41,446 nt of DNA, from assembly GCA_011391185.1 (NCBI GenBank), contig JAABRB010000001.1:1-41446 (forward strand), read 5' to 3'. A program made the translations under genes and the position numbers. The number at the start of each line of letters is the position of its first letter. Position 1 is the first letter of the stretch. Shown here piece after piece: positions 27,975-36,246 of the stretch. This DNA is from Betaproteobacteria bacterium. GTDB lineage: Bacteria; Pseudomonadota; Gammaproteobacteria; Burkholderiales; SG8-39. The notes beneath the pieces are model-generated. The model made no database searches, had not been told where the DNA came from, and saw only the letters and a program-made list of their open reading frames with translations.

Positions 27975-28768
27975 GCGGCCGTCTTTTCACCCTCATGTTG
28001 ACCCGCGGTTTCGCCGCTCCGCTCGCGAGCCTCGTCATTGCGCTCGCGCTTGCGGCACCATCCAAGGCGGCGGAGACGAATGTCGTCCTCGATCCGGCGA
28101 ACGCCGACGTGTCGAATGTCGCAAGCCTGCAGTCCGGAGCACGCACGTACGTGAACTACTGCCTGAGTTGCCACGGCGCCGCACTGGTGCGCTACAACGC
28201 GCTGCTCGAGATTGGCCTCACCGATACGCAGGTGCAGGACAATCTCATATTCACGGGCGAGAAGATTGGTGAGTACATGCGCACGGCGATGCCCGCGAAG
28301 GATGCGAAGGAATGGTTCGGCGTCGCGCCCCCCGATCTGTCGGTCATTGCACGCTCGCGCGGTGCCGACTGGCTGTATTCGTATCTGCGCGGCTTCTATC
28401 GCGACCCCTCAACGCTCACCGGCTGGAACAACACGGTGTATCCGAACGTCGGCATGCCACATGCTCTGTGGCAGCTGCAGGGCGAGCGCGTCAGGAGGGT
28501 GTCGCCGGTTACCCGGGACGGCAAGGAAGTCGGCGACGGGCACGGCGGCGTGCTGAAGTCGGTGAAGTTCGAGACTGTTCGGCCTGGCACGCAGAGTGTT
28601 GCCGAGTATGACCGCACCGTTCGTGACCTCGTGAATTTCCTGGTCTGGATCGGCGAGCCCATTCAGACGAAGCGCAAACAGCTCGGCGTGTTCGTGCTCT
28701 TTGCCGTCGGCATACTGATCGTGCTCTCGTACCTGCTCTACAAGGAGTACTGGAAGGACGTGCACTAG
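27971..28768 (+). CDS. petC: Cytochrome c1 of the bc1 complex
   Basis: The 265-residue protein has a signal sequence at about 1-33, the heme site CLSCH at 64-68, an axial-Met candidate in 'YPNVGMPHALW', and one C-terminal membrane anchor at about 237-257. It completes the three-subunit bc1 complex with petA and petB. The longer upstream frame lies over petB and is not coding. Confidence 0.95.
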   Translation: MSGRLFTLMLTRGFAAPLASLVIALALAAPSKAAETNVVLDPANADVSNVASLQSGARTYVNYCLSCHGAALVRYNALLEIGLTDTQVQDNLIFTGEKIGEYMRTAMPAKDAKEWFGVAPPDLSVIARSRGADWLYSYLRGFYRDPSTLTGWNNTVYPNVGMPHALWQLQGERVRRVSPVTRDGKEVGDGHGGVLKSVKFETVRPGTQSVAEYDRTVRDLVNFLVWIGEPIQTKRKQLGVFVLFAVGILIVLSYLLYKEYWKDVH

Positions 28769-28783
28769 TTGCTTCCGGACATC

Positions 28784-28812
28784 GGGAGGCGGCGATCGCG
28801 CCGCCGCCTTCC
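28784..28812 (+). terminator. Hairpin after petC
   Basis: GGGAGGCGGCG (28784-28794) pairs with CGCCGCCTTCC (28802-28812) with one G-U pair and a 7-nt loop, 15 bases after the petC stop. No T-run follows, so it may act as an mRNA end or a Rho-aided terminator. Confidence 0.45.
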
Positions 28813-28929
28813 GCCGTGCGGCCGAGCCGATGGAGGCGAGCCTCGGACGCAAAATTCCGAATCACGCCTCCGCCACGACACCCTCACATCCGGAGCGATC
28901 AGCCGCTCTCGCTTCGCAAGGACCGAATC

Positions 28930-29529
28930 ATGATGAACCTGTACTCAGGCACCACGTGCCCGTTCTCGCAGCGTTGCCGCATCGTCCTCTACGAGAAGGG
29001 CATGGATTTCCAGATCATCGATGTGGATATGTTCAACAAGCCGGAAGACATTGCGGTAATGAATCCGTACAACCGTCTTCCGGTGCTCGTCGAGCGCGAC
29101 CTCATTCTCTATGAGGCGAACATCATCAACGAGTACATCGACGAGCGGTTTCCGCATCCGCAGCTGATGCCGGCGGACCCGGTCATGCGCGCGCGGGCGC
29201 GCCTGTTTCTCTTCAGCTTCGAAGTGGAGCTGTTCAGCCAGGTGGATCTGATCGAGAACGGCAACGCCAAGCACCAGGAAAAGGCGCGCAGCCAGGTCGC
29301 CGACCGGCTGACCGAGCTTGCGCCGGTTTTCACCAAGCAGAAGTACATGCTCGGCGACGAGTTCTCCATGCTCGACGTGGCGCTCGCCCCGCTGCTTTGG
29401 CGGCTGGATTTCTACAATGTGGCCCTGCCGAAATCGGGAGCTCCTTTGATGAAGTATGCGGAGCGGATCTTCAGCCGTCCCGCTTTCATCGACGCGCTGA
29501 CGCCCGCCGAGAAAGTCATGCGCAAGTGA
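28930..29529 (+). CDS. sspA: Stringent starvation protein A
   Basis: SspA has a glutathione S-transferase fold and binds RNA polymerase under stress. The 199-residue protein starts MMNLYSGTTCPFSQRCRIVL, with the thioredoxin-like N-domain ('NRLPVLVERDLILYEANIINEY' in pieces, residues about 47-68) and an all-helical C-domain. AAGGA lies eight bases before the ATG. Its position after petABC and before sspB is typical of betaproteobacteria. Confidence 0.93.
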   Translation: MMNLYSGTTCPFSQRCRIVLYEKGMDFQIIDVDMFNKPEDIAVMNPYNRLPVLVERDLILYEANIINEYIDERFPHPQLMPADPVMRARARLFLFSFEVELFSQVDLIENGNAKHQEKARSQVADRLTELAPVFTKQKYMLGDEFSMLDVALAPLLWRLDFYNVALPKSGAPLMKYAERIFSRPAFIDALTPAEKVMRK

Positions 29530-29535
29530 TACTGC

Positions 29536-29576
29536 CGGCGGTGCCGGCGCCGCCCGGGAGGGCGTTCGCACCGCCG
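29536..29576 (+). other. Intercistronic stem between sspA and sspB
   Basis: CGGCGGTGC (29536-29544) pairs perfectly with GCACCGCCG (29568-29576). It lies wholly in the 73-bp gap between the two genes, with a GC-rich loop and no T-run. Confidence 0.4.
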
Positions 29577-29602
29577 TGTCGCCATGTTTCGCCGCACTAG
29601 CG

Positions 29603-30046
29603 ATGTCCGACCCGACCCCTACCAAGCCTTACCTTCTGCGCGCGCTGTACGAGTGGTGCGTGGACAACGGCTATACGCCCTATGTGTCCGTAGTGGTCGA
29701 TTCCGCGACCAGCGTACCGGTCGAGCATGTGCGCAACGGGGAGATCGTACTGAACATCGGGCCGCTCGCGACCAGCCGCCTGAAGATGGGCAACGAAACG
29801 ATCGAGCTCTCGGCGCGGTTCGATGGCGTGGCACGGGAGGTCCGGATTCCGGTATCGCGCGTGGTGGCGATTTACGCGCGCGAGAATGGTCAGGGCCTCA
29901 CTTTCGAGCTCGAGGAGGACCGGCCGGCGGCGACAGACGAGGGTTCGGTGTCGCGCACCGACGACAACTCAGATGGGCCCCTGGATCCATCCGATCCACC
30001 AGCCCGGCCTGCCCCGGGGCGTCCCGCATTGAGGCGAGTCAAGTAG
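29603..30046 (+). CDS. sspB: Stringent starvation protein B, ClpXP adaptor
   Basis: SspB delivers ssrA-tagged and other substrates to ClpXP. The 147-residue protein has the substrate-binding domain 'KPYLLRALYEWCVDNGYTPY' at about 8-27, and an acidic, Pro-rich flexible linker. It ends in GRPALRRVK, which closely matches the ClpX-binding XB tail of SspB. An upstream GTG at 29576 would add nine residues; the ATG at 29603 fits family members better. Confidence 0.93.
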   Translation: MSDPTPTKPYLLRALYEWCVDNGYTPYVSVVVDSATSVPVEHVRNGEIVLNIGPLATSRLKMGNETIELSARFDGVAREVRIPVSRVVAIYARENGQGLTFELEEDRPAATDEGSVSRTDDNSDGPLDPSDPPARPAPGRPALRRVK

Positions 30047-30246
30047 CTGGCGGATCATGCGGGCGAGCCATCGTTTCGCCGGGCGCATCTCGCGCGGGGC
30101 GAGACCCTCAGAGTCGTTTTACATCACCATCTTAGCTGCCGAGCGCCCCCGTGCGAACACGCGGGAATGTGCCCCTGTGCGACCTGTACGATGGCCGTCG
30201 CGTGCGGCTGCCGAGGGCGCTCGTTGTCCACTTCTGCATCGCGCGG

Positions 30247-30298
30247 CGCGCGCGTCGAGGCGCGCGCGACCCTGAATTCCGCCCGCGCGCGGGCGGAA
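30247..30298. repeat. Alternating CG stem and 22-bp perfect palindrome
   Basis: CGCGCGCG (30247-30254), a 6-base spacer TCGAGG, and CGCGCGCG again (30261-30268) form a stem and also a Z-DNA-prone track. Eight bases on, a perfect 22-bp palindrome with the half-site TTCCGCCCGCG covers 30277-30298. Confidence 0.7.
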
Positions 30299-30393
30299 GC
30301 GGCCCGTGCGCCACGCTCGCGCGAGTCGGGAGACAGTTGCGTGCCCTCCAAGATTTCCCTTCAAAGGGGGTGCAATTTCCCATGACACGTGGG

Positions 30394-30399
30394 TAGAAT
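30394..30399 (+). promoter_or_regulatory. Likely -10 element of the SWIB gene
   Basis: TAGAAT sits 66 bases before the start codon. TGCAAT at 30371-30376, 17 bases upstream, is the best but weak -35. The gene has its own ribosome-binding site (GGGAGAAG), which fits an independent transcript. Confidence 0.4.
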
Positions 30400-30465
30400 A
30401 CGGCGAGCCCGCGCCGGTCGCCCGGAGGAGGGCCCGACACCGATAACCATCTACGGGAGAAGTGC

Positions 30466-30825
30466 ATGGCCACGAAAAAGAAGTCAGCGAAAAAGGCGGC
30501 GAAGAAGTCCGTCAAGAAAGTCGTGAGGAAGAGCCCGGCCGGACGCAAAGTCGCGAAGAAGACCGGAGCGAAGCGCAAGCCGAATGCGGCGTTCATGAAG
30601 CCGATGAACCCGAGTGACGTTCTCGGCTCGATCATCGGCAATCGTCCGATGCCGCGCACCGAGGTCACCAAGCGGATCTGGGAATACATCAAGAAGAACA
30701 AGCTGCAGGATGCGATCAAGCGCACCATGATCAATGCCGACGAGAAGATGCGCGAGCTCTTCGGTGGCAAGCGTCAGGTCTCGATGTTCGAGATGACCAA
30801 GCACATCAACAAGCACCTCAAGTAA
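30466..30825 (+). CDS. SWIB-domain protein with histone-like lysine-rich tail
   Basis: The 119-residue protein has two parts. Residues 1-40 are a Lys/Ala-rich tail (KKKSAKKAAKKSVKKVVRKS) like the tails of histone H1-type proteins. Residues about 42-118 are a SWIB/MDM2 domain with 'MKPMNPSDVLGSIIGNRPMPR', 'TKRIWEYIKKNKLQD' and a C-terminal 'FEMTKHINKHL'. SWIB domains are known from eukaryotic chromatin remodellers and from chlamydiae and some proteobacteria. DNA binding by the tail is likely from its charge; the cellular role is not known to me. It is a single gene with its own likely promoter and a clear terminator. Confidence 0.88.
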   Translation: MATKKKSAKKAAKKSVKKVVRKSPAGRKVAKKTGAKRKPNAAFMKPMNPSDVLGSIIGNRPMPRTEVTKRIWEYIKKNKLQDAIKRTMINADEKMRELFGGKRQVSMFEMTKHINKHLK

Positions 30826-30843
30826 CCTCGAGCGTTTCGTCCG

Positions 30844-30882
30844 GACGCCCGCCGGGCCTGGCCCGCCGGGCGTCTGAGTTTT
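30844..30882 (+). terminator. Rho-independent terminator of the SWIB gene
   Basis: GACGCCCGCCGGGC pairs with GCCCGCCGGGCGTC across a CTG loop, 14 positions with one C-C mismatch. TGAGTTTT follows. It begins 19 bases after the stop codon. Confidence 0.75.
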
Positions 30883-30999
30883 CGGAGGCGCAGTTTTCGC
30901 GCGTTTACGCCGGCACGCAGGGCTTTCGAGTCCGGAGTCGTGCGCCACTGACGCGGGCTGCCAATCCCCGCGTCGAGCCGGTCGCGGAGAGGTGCTGGG

Positions 31000-31005
31000 T
31001 ATAAT
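31000..31005 (+). promoter_or_regulatory. -10 element of tRNA-Thr
   Basis: A perfect TATAAT lies 12 bases before the tRNA, so transcription would start about five bases upstream of it. No good -35 is visible; the upstream 60 bases are G+C-rich. Confidence 0.5.
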
Positions 31006-31016
31006 CCCGCGGGCGT

Positions 31017-31092
31017 GCCGGCTTAGCTCAGCTGGTAGAGCAGCTGATTTGTAATCAGTTGGTCAGGGGTTCGATTCCTCTAGCCGGCACCA
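31017..31092 (+). tRNA. tRNA-Thr (anticodon UGU)
   Basis: A 76-nt cloverleaf with encoded CCA. The acceptor arm GCCGGCT pairs perfectly with AGCCGGC. The D arm is GCTC...GAGC. The anticodon stem GCTGA/TCAGT closes the loop TTTGTAA, giving anticodon TGT. The T arm AGGGG-TTCGATT-CCTCT completes the fold. It reads ACA codons and, by wobble, others. Confidence 0.97.
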
Positions 31093-31156
31093 GGCCCTGA
31101 TGCGCGCGTCGTGTTTCCGCCACGAGTCGACGGTCGATGCGACGAGCGCGCGACCG

Positions 31157-31588
31157 TCAGTTGTCTGACGTTCCCCTTGACGTACCCCTTGACGTACCCC
31201 TTGACGTACCAATTGTCTGCGCCAGCGCGGCGAGCAGCGGCGAAGGATCGCCAGACTTGGCGAGCAGTCGGTTTGCCCCCGCATCCAGTGCGAGGGCATC
31301 GATGCGCGGATCCTCGAGGCCGGTCCGCATCACGATCGGGACGTGCCGGAGCGTCGCATGCGTGCGTACCTTGCGGCAGAACTCGGCGCCGTCCATGCCG
31401 GGCATCACGTAGTCGACCACGAGGGCGTCCGGACTGCCGGCGCTTCCCATCATCTCCAGGGCTGCTTCGGCGGACGGTGCCTCCAGTACCCGATATCCGG
31501 CCGAGTCCAGCAATAGCCGGACCAGAAAGCGGTCCAGATCGTCGTCGTCGACGAGAAGCACCGTGCCGGCCATGCGGTCAGCGTCCAT
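31157..31588 (-). CDS. Single-domain response regulator with GTSR repeat tail
   Basis: The 143-residue protein is a lone receiver domain (about 8-125) with acidic D14-D17, phospho-acceptor D59 in '[13 protein letters not shown]', T89 and K111. There is no output domain. The last 17 residues are [17 protein letters not shown], encoded by a 12-bp tandem repeat. The ATG at 31588 overlaps the 3' end of the upstream kinase gene by 11 bp, so the two are probably coupled and the regulator likely takes phosphate from that phosphorelay. An in-frame ATG at 31573 is also possible. Confidence 0.85.
   Translation of the reverse strand: MDADRMAGTVLLVDDDDLDRFLVRLLLDSAGYRVLEAPSAEAALEMMGSAGSPDALVVDYVMPGMDGAEFCRKVRTHATLRHVPIVMRTGLEDPRIDALALDAGANRLLAKSGDPSPLLAALAQTIGTSRGTSRGTSRGTSDN
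31167..31214. repeat. 12-bp tandem repeat in the response regulator C-terminus
   Basis: Four copies of GACGTACCCCTT on the plus strand (first GACGTTCCCCTT, last GACGTACCAATT) encode the GTSR tetrapeptide repeat on the minus strand. The unit is a multiple of three, so copy number can change without a frameshift. Confidence 0.9.
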
Positions 31589-33839
31589 TCGCAACAATTC
31601 TCATATTCGCGCGGGCGGCGTCGGGTCCGACGGACGCATGCGCCGCCCTGAGGCTCTCGCGCACCGCGGCGAGTGCGGGCGCGATCCTGGTCACCAGACG
31701 CGTGACGGACGTGAAGTCCCTTTCGTCCGCGGCCACTTCGGCGCGTTTGAACAATACCGCGAGGCCGGTTGCACCGACGTGCATGCAGTTCGACTTGAGG
31801 GTGTGCGCGAGGCGTCGAGCCACCACGGCATCGCCGGCCACGGCGGCCGTGACGAGCGATTCGAACAGCGCGGAGGAGCGTTCCACGAAAAGATTGACGA
31901 CCGAAGCGACCATGTCGGGGTTTCCCGGCCGCTGCATGGCCCGCAGCGGCTCGAGCGCCGCGTGATCGAGTTGGGTCGGGTCCACGTCGGGCGCAGCGTC
32001 GGTTTGAGCCGGAGATCGTGATTCCGTGTGCCGTGCGTCCGCACGGGAGGCCTCGTCATGGATCGCCAGCCAGGGCCGGATTGCCGCATGCAGATCCGTC
32101 GCGCGAATGGGCTTGGACAGATATCCGTCCATGCCGGCGGCAAGGCAACGTTCACGATCGCCCTGCACCACGTTTGCCGTGAGCGCGACGATGGGCACCC
32201 GCGGCGCTCTCGTGGCGGCCGCCTGTTCCCGGATGCGGCGCGTCGCCTCGAAACCGTCGATTTCCGGCATCTGGCAGTCCATGAGCACGAGGTCGAATCG
32301 ATGGCGCGCAACCGCTTGCACCGCATCGGTGCCGTTCTCGGCGACGCTGACCTGCAACCCGAGAATTTCGAGCATGCCGAGCGCCACCTCGCGGTTGAGG
32401 TCGTTGTCCTCGACCAGCAGGACGTGTCCCGCGAGCGCGGCAAGCGGTTTGGTGCCTGCCGGCTTCAATGCGGACGCCGGCACGACCGAGTGATCGAAGC
32501 GCGCGGTGAACCGGAAGTTCGAGCCAAGATCCGGTTGGCTCGTGACGCTGATTTCGCCGCCCATCAGCTCCACGAGATCCCGGGAAATCGTCAGTCCCAG
32601 CCCGGTCCCGCCGTACTTGCGCGCGTGCGAGGCGTCACCCTGGGTGAATGCCTCGAAGACCCGGGAAGTCTGCTCCGCCGTCAGTCCGATTCCCGTGTCG
32701 GTCACGGCGAATTGCACCAAGAGGGGATCACCCGACTCGGCCACGGTGGCCGAGATGCGCACGCTCCCCCGCTCGGTGAACTTGATCGCATTGCCCACGA
32801 GATTCGTCAGGACCTGCCGCAGACGCAACGCGTCCCCGCGGACGACCTCGGGCAACTCCGGGGCAACCGCCAGTTCCAGCGCGAGCCCCTTGGCATCCGC
32901 GCGAACCCGCAGGAGCTCCACGATCTCCTCCAGGGTGGCGCGCAGGTCTAAATCGACCGGGTGGAGCTCGACGCGTCCTGCTTCGACCTTGGACAGATCG
33001 AGGACGTCGTCGATGAGCTCGAGCAGGCTCGCCGCGGAGCGCTGTACGCCGTCGAGGTATCGGTGCTGGCGCGCGTCCAGCCGCGTCGCGGCAAGCAGCT
33101 CGGCCATGCCCACGATTCCGTTCATCGGCGTGCGGATCTCGTGGCTCATGTTGGCGAGGAACTGCGACTTTGCGCGGCTTGCCGCCTCCGCAGCTTCGCG
33201 TGCCTGCTCGCGCTCCTCCGCCGTGCGGACGATTTCGATCCGCAGTCGCAGGGATTCGGCGAAACTTCTGGCCGCGCGGCGCACATTGGCGAGCGCGACG
33301 AACAGGAAGACCCCGACGACGATGCCGTAGCTGCGATCGCTCGGCTCGCCGGACATCATGAGCGAGACGAGCGCGGGAGCAAGCGCCGGGACGACGAGAC
33401 CGGCATACGCCGAGAACAGGACGCTGAGGGTGAAGAGGCCTACCGCGGCCACTGCAAAGATGATCACGATCGCGACGCCCGCCAGGGCGTGGCCTTCGGG
33501 CGGACGGACGATCGTGCCGACCAATCCCCACGCCGCACCCGTCGCGATCGTGCCCACGACGAAGAGCGTCGCCCAGCGCCCGGCATCCGCGGGTGCGGGC
33601 GCCGCTCGGCGGTAGGCCCGGACCAGCGCAAAGCGGACGATGATCACGGCATGGTGCGCGAGCATCCACGCCAGCAGTGATGTCGCTGCACCGGCCACGT
33701 CCAGGAGCAGCCAGGTGAATGTCGCCGCCACGATCGACATCGCCAGCGTGAACGGCGCGAGGCGATAGAGCGTCGCGACCTGCTCGGCATGCACGAGCGC
33801 CGCGATATCGTCGCTTGCAGTGGTGTCGGATCTGAACAT
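31578..33839 (-). CDS. Hybrid sensor histidine kinase with receiver and Hpt domains
   Basis: The 753-residue membrane kinase carries a whole phosphorelay. About six membrane helices fill residues 25-187 and may form the sensor; no known sensor family was recognised. A short coiled coil (about 192-225) leads to the HisKA domain with H233 in '[15 protein letters not shown]'. The HATPase domain has its N box near 342-354, DTGIGL and [11 protein letters not shown] receiver domain at about 471-590 has D521 in '[12 protein letters not shown]'. An Hpt domain at about 640-735 has H679 in '[17 protein letters not shown]'. The downstream single-domain regulator overlaps it by 11 bp. The signal and output are unknown. 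Confidence 0.92.
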   Translation of the reverse strand: MFRSDTTASDDIAALVHAEQVATLYRLAPFTLAMSIVAATFTWLLLDVAGAATSLLAWMLAHHAVIIVRFALVRAYRRAAPAPADAGRWATLFVVGTIATGAAWGLVGTIVRPPEGHALAGVAIVIIFAVAAVGLFTLSVLFSAYAGLVVPALAPALVSLMMSGEPSDRSYGIVVGVFLFVALANVRRAARSFAESLRLRIEIVRTAEEREQAREAAEAASRAKSQFLANMSHEIRTPMNGIVGMAELLAATRLDARQHRYLDGVQRSAASLLELIDDVLDLSKVEAGRVELHPVDLDLRATLEEIVELLRVRADAKGLALELAVAPELPEVVRGDALRLRQVLTNLVGNAIKFTERGSVRISATVAESGDPLLVQFAVTDTGIGLTAEQTSRVFEAFTQGDASHARKYGGTGLGLTISRDLVELMGGEISVTSQPDLGSNFRFTARFDHSVVPASALKPAGTKPLAALAGHVLLVEDNDLNREVALGMLEILGLQVSVAENGTDAVQAVARHRFDLVLMDCQMPEIDGFEATRRIREQAAATRAPRVPIVALTANVVQGDRERCLAAGMDGYLSKPIRATDLHAAIRPWLAIHDEASRADARHTESRSPAQTDAAPDVDPTQLDHAALEPLRAMQRPGNPDMVASVVNLFVERSSALFESLVTAAVAGDAVVARRLAHTLKSNCMHVGATGLAVLFKRAEVAADERDFTSVTRLVTRIAPALAAVRESLRAAHASVGPDAARANMRIVANGR

Positions 33840-33990
33840 GTGCCTGGTTGCGCGGGAGCGGCGATTTGCGCCGATCCATCGGACCGCACATGCTGCAAAA
33901 ATCGCGCCGGTTCGTGGCCGCGGGCCATGGCCGGCCGGCGCGCCGAAGTGCCGGCGTTGAATTGATCACGGAAACCGGCCATGGATGGGA

Positions 33991-34025
33991 CCGGTCGGGC
34001 GACTAACACACACTCGCCCGACCGG
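33991..34025 (+). promoter_or_regulatory. Hairpin 1 of the metC-like leader
   Basis: CCGGTCGGGCGA (33991-34002) pairs perfectly with TCGCCCGACCGG (34014-34025) across an 11-nt loop, CTAACACACAC. It is 180 bases upstream of the start codon. No T-run follows. It could be a regulator-binding palindrome or an RNA stem. Confidence 0.5.
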
Positions 34026-34069
34026 GAGGTCGCCATGTGCCGGGTGCGCCCCGGTTCGGCATCGTCGGC

Positions 34070-34089
34070 CCGGCAACACTGGTTGCCGG
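34070..34089 (+). promoter_or_regulatory. Hairpin 2 of the metC-like leader
   Basis: CCGGCAAC pairs perfectly with GTTGCCGG across an ACTG tetraloop. With hairpin 1 it makes a structured leader before the gene. I could not match the pair to a known riboswitch class. Confidence 0.45.
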
Positions 34090-34205
34090 TTCCTCGGCAG
34101 CCGGACCCGCCGAATACGTGCCCGCCCCACCGTTCCTGGGCCAGCACGCGCGTTCGGCCGTCTGCTGTCAGAATTCCCGTCCTGAACAGGGAGGAAACTG
34201 GACGC

Positions 34206-35381
34206 ATGCGCGACGAAACCAAGATCGTTCACGCGGGGCGTGACCCCCAGCGTTTCGAGGGCGTCGTCAATCCGCCCGTGCTGCACGCCTCGACGGTGCT
34301 GTCGCGCAATCTCGTGGAATGGGAGGAGAAGCGCCGGCGGCGTGCGCAGGATCTTCCCGGGACCTTCTACGGATTGACCGGCACCGCGACGACGCGCGCG
34401 CTCGAGGACGCGCTGGCCGAGATCGAAGGCGGCCACCGGGCGATCGTGTATCCGTCCGGCCTGGCCGCGTGCGTCGTGCCGATACTCGCGTTCGTGAAGG
34501 CGGGCGATCACGTCCTGGTCACCGACAGCGTGTACGGTCCGACGCGACGGTTCGCAAACGGCATGTTGACCCGGCTGGGCGTGGAAGTGACCTACTACGA
34601 TCCCCTGATCGGAAGCGGCATCGACGCCCTGATGCGCCCGAACACCCGTGTGATATTCGTCGAGTCACCCGGGTCGCTCACGTTCGAGGTGCAGGACGTG
34701 CCGGCCATCGCGGCGGTCGCGCACCGGCACAACGCCGTGGTCATTCTGGACAATACGTGGGGCACGCCGCTCCACTTCCGGGCGTTCGAGCACGGCGTGG
34801 ACGTATCGGTGCAGGCGGCGACCAAGTACGTCGGGGGGCACTCCGATCTCATCCTGGGCACGGCAACCGCGAACGAGCAGGCGTGGCCGGCGCTCATGCA
34901 GGCGACCTACGCGCTCGGGCAGTGCGCGGCGCCGGACGACATCTACCTCGCGCAACGCGGGTTGCGCACGATGCACATTCGGCTGAAGCGGCACTGGGAG
35001 ACCGGGCTCGCGCTCGCTGAGTGGCTCGGCAAGCAGCCGGAAGTGGCGCGCATCCTGCACCCGGCGCTGCCGGGCGATGCGGGCTACGCCTTGTGGAAGC
35101 GTGACTTTCGTGGCGCGTGCGGGTTGTTCGGTGTGGTGCTCAAGCCGATCGGGCGTCCCGCACTGGAGGCGTTCTTCGACGGCTTCGCGCTGTTCGGGAT
35201 CGGCGCGTCGTGGGGCGGCTACGAGAGCCTGGTCGTTCCGGTCGACCTCGCCGGGTTTCGGACTGTCGCGCCATGGCCGCATGCTGGACCGCTGATCCGA
35301 ATCCATGCCGGCCTCGAGGCGCCGGAGGACCTGGTCGCCGACCTCGATGCGGCATTCGCCCGGCTGCGCGCTGCTGCGTAG
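34206..35381 (+). CDS. metC: Cystathionine beta-lyase-like PLP enzyme
   Basis: The 391-residue protein is a Cys/Met-metabolism PLP enzyme. Visible marks are 'YGLTGTATTRALEDALAEIEGG' (pieces of 55-76), 'YPSGLAACV', 'DNTWGTPL' and the PLP lysine K207 in 'ATKYVGGHSD'. The MetC type is favoured by 'SVYGPTRRF' and 'FGIGASWGGYESL', which are characteristic of cystathionine beta-lyase. That reaction splits cystathionine to homocysteine, pyruvate and ammonia in methionine synthesis. A GGAGG lies about 11 bases before the ATG at 34206. The upstream frame to 33981 is non-coding leader. A related C-S lyase activity is possible. Confidence 0.85.
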   Translation: MRDETKIVHAGRDPQRFEGVVNPPVLHASTVLSRNLVEWEEKRRRRAQDLPGTFYGLTGTATTRALEDALAEIEGGHRAIVYPSGLAACVVPILAFVKAGDHVLVTDSVYGPTRRFANGMLTRLGVEVTYYDPLIGSGIDALMRPNTRVIFVESPGSLTFEVQDVPAIAAVAHRHNAVVILDNTWGTPLHFRAFEHGVDVSVQAATKYVGGHSDLILGTATANEQAWPALMQATYALGQCAAPDDIYLAQRGLRTMHIRLKRHWETGLALAEWLGKQPEVARILHPALPGDAGYALWKRDFRGACGLFGVVLKPIGRPALEAFFDGFALFGIGASWGGYESLVVPVDLAGFRTVAPWPHAGPLIRIHAGLEAPEDLVADLDAAFARLRAAA

Positions 35382-35386
35382 CGCCG

Positions 35387-35403
35387 CGCGGGCCGGGCCC
35401 GCG
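35387..35403. other. GC palindrome between convergent stops
   Basis: CGCGGGCC and GGCCCGCG, one base apart, lie in the 25-bp gap between the metC-like and universal stress genes. A shared end-of-transcript role is possible. There is no T-run. Confidence 0.3.
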
Positions 35404-35406
35404 GGC

Positions 35407-36246
35407 TCAGTGCGAAAGCAGGACCGGCACGGTCATCTGTTCGAGCAGGCTGCGGGTGGCCCCGCCCAGGATGAGCTCGCGCACGCGGGAATGGCCCCAT
35501 GCGCCCATCACGATCAGGTCGGCACCCATGTCCGCTGCGCGCGAAAGGAGCACGTCGCCGATATCGACCTTGCCGGATCGCGTCGGATGGGCCTCGGCCT
35601 TGACGCCATGCCGCGCGAGGTAGAGAGAGATATCCGCGCCGGGCGCGTCACCGTGAAGCCCCGCGGCGTCCTGTGGGTCGATCACGACGACCGCCACGCT
35701 CTTGGCGCGCTCGAGGAGCGGAATCGCGTCGGTGACGGCTCGGGTCGACTCGCGGGAGGCGTTCCACGCCACGAGCACCTTGGATCCGATTCCATCGAAC
35801 TTGCCCGCGTAGGGAATCACCAGTACCGGCCTGCCGGCGTTCAGGATCAGGTGCTCCAGGAAGCCCCGGACGGGCTGCGATCGGGCGTCACGCGGATCGG
35901 GCTGGCCGACGATCAGGAGGTCAGCATAACGGGCATGCAACGCCGCCGCGGCCACGGCGTCGCCGCGCGCCTCGCGCCATTCGGTCGACGTCACGCCGGC
36001 GCGCTGGGCGCGTTGCGCGAACCCGGTCTTCACCGGATCCAGGGTGTCGCGGGCGGCGCGTTCATGTGCCGCAGCCAGCTCGGGCCCGTACGAAACCTCT
36101 ACCGAGGCCGGGACGGATACGTCCGGCGTGAGCGCGAGGGCCGTGACGTGGGCGTCGAACGCGCGGGCCAGTCCGAACGCCGCATCCAGTCGCGCCGCGC
36201 AGCGCGCTGTCTCGTCGACGTGCACCAGGATCGACTTGTAGGTCAT
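35407..36246 (-). CDS. Tandem universal stress protein
   Basis: The 279-residue protein carries two universal stress (UspA) domains. The first starts MTYKSILVHVDETARCAARL and ends near residue 145 ('ILNAGRPVLVIPYAG'). The second ends in 'GADLIVMGAWGHSRVRELILGGATRSLL', a typical ATP-binding G-x-x-G-x(9)-G-S/T pattern, at about 247-274. Such proteins bind ATP and respond to stress. The start ATG overlaps the stop of the upstream phosphoribosyltransferase gene by four bases (ATGA). Confidence 0.9.
   Translation of the reverse strand: MTYKSILVHVDETARCAARLDAAFGLARAFDAHVTALALTPDVSVPASVEVSYGPELAAAHERAARDTLDPVKTGFAQRAQRAGVTSTEWREARGDAVAAAALHARYADLLIVGQPDPRDARSQPVRGFLEHLILNAGRPVLVIPYAGKFDGIGSKVLVAWNASRESTRAVTDAIPLLERAKSVAVVVIDPQDAAGLHGDAPGADISLYLARHGVKAEAHPTRSGKVDIGDVLLSRAADMGADLIVMGAWGHSRVRELILGGATRSLLEQMTVPVLLSH

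Larger units (their letters stand above)
30047..30465. other. 419-bp gene-free region between sspB and the SWIB gene
   Basis: Only arginine-rich overlapping frames on both strands were seen here, which is typical of non-coding GC-rich DNA. The region holds an 8-bp stem, a 22-bp palindrome and a likely promoter (listed separately). A non-coding RNA cannot be excluded. Confidence 0.5.
33840..34205. other. 366-bp divergent gap between the kinase and metC-like genes
   Basis: No convincing coding frame was seen. The gap holds two strong inverted repeats on the metC side, listed separately, and no clear promoter. Confidence 0.5.

Noticed and set aside
30151..30396. Small Arg-rich open frames between sspB and the SWIB gene
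   Set aside because: Overlapping frames on both strands, no ribosome-binding site, and composition typical of non-coding GC-rich DNA.
33991..34089. SAM or SAH riboswitch before metC-like gene
   Set aside because: Two stems exist, but I could not find the conserved core of either class; it is kept only as an unassigned structured leader.
33981..34205. Long N-terminal extension of the metC-like protein
   Set aside because: It runs through two hairpins and non-conserved sequence; the ATG at 34206 has a GGAGG upstream and matches family starts.
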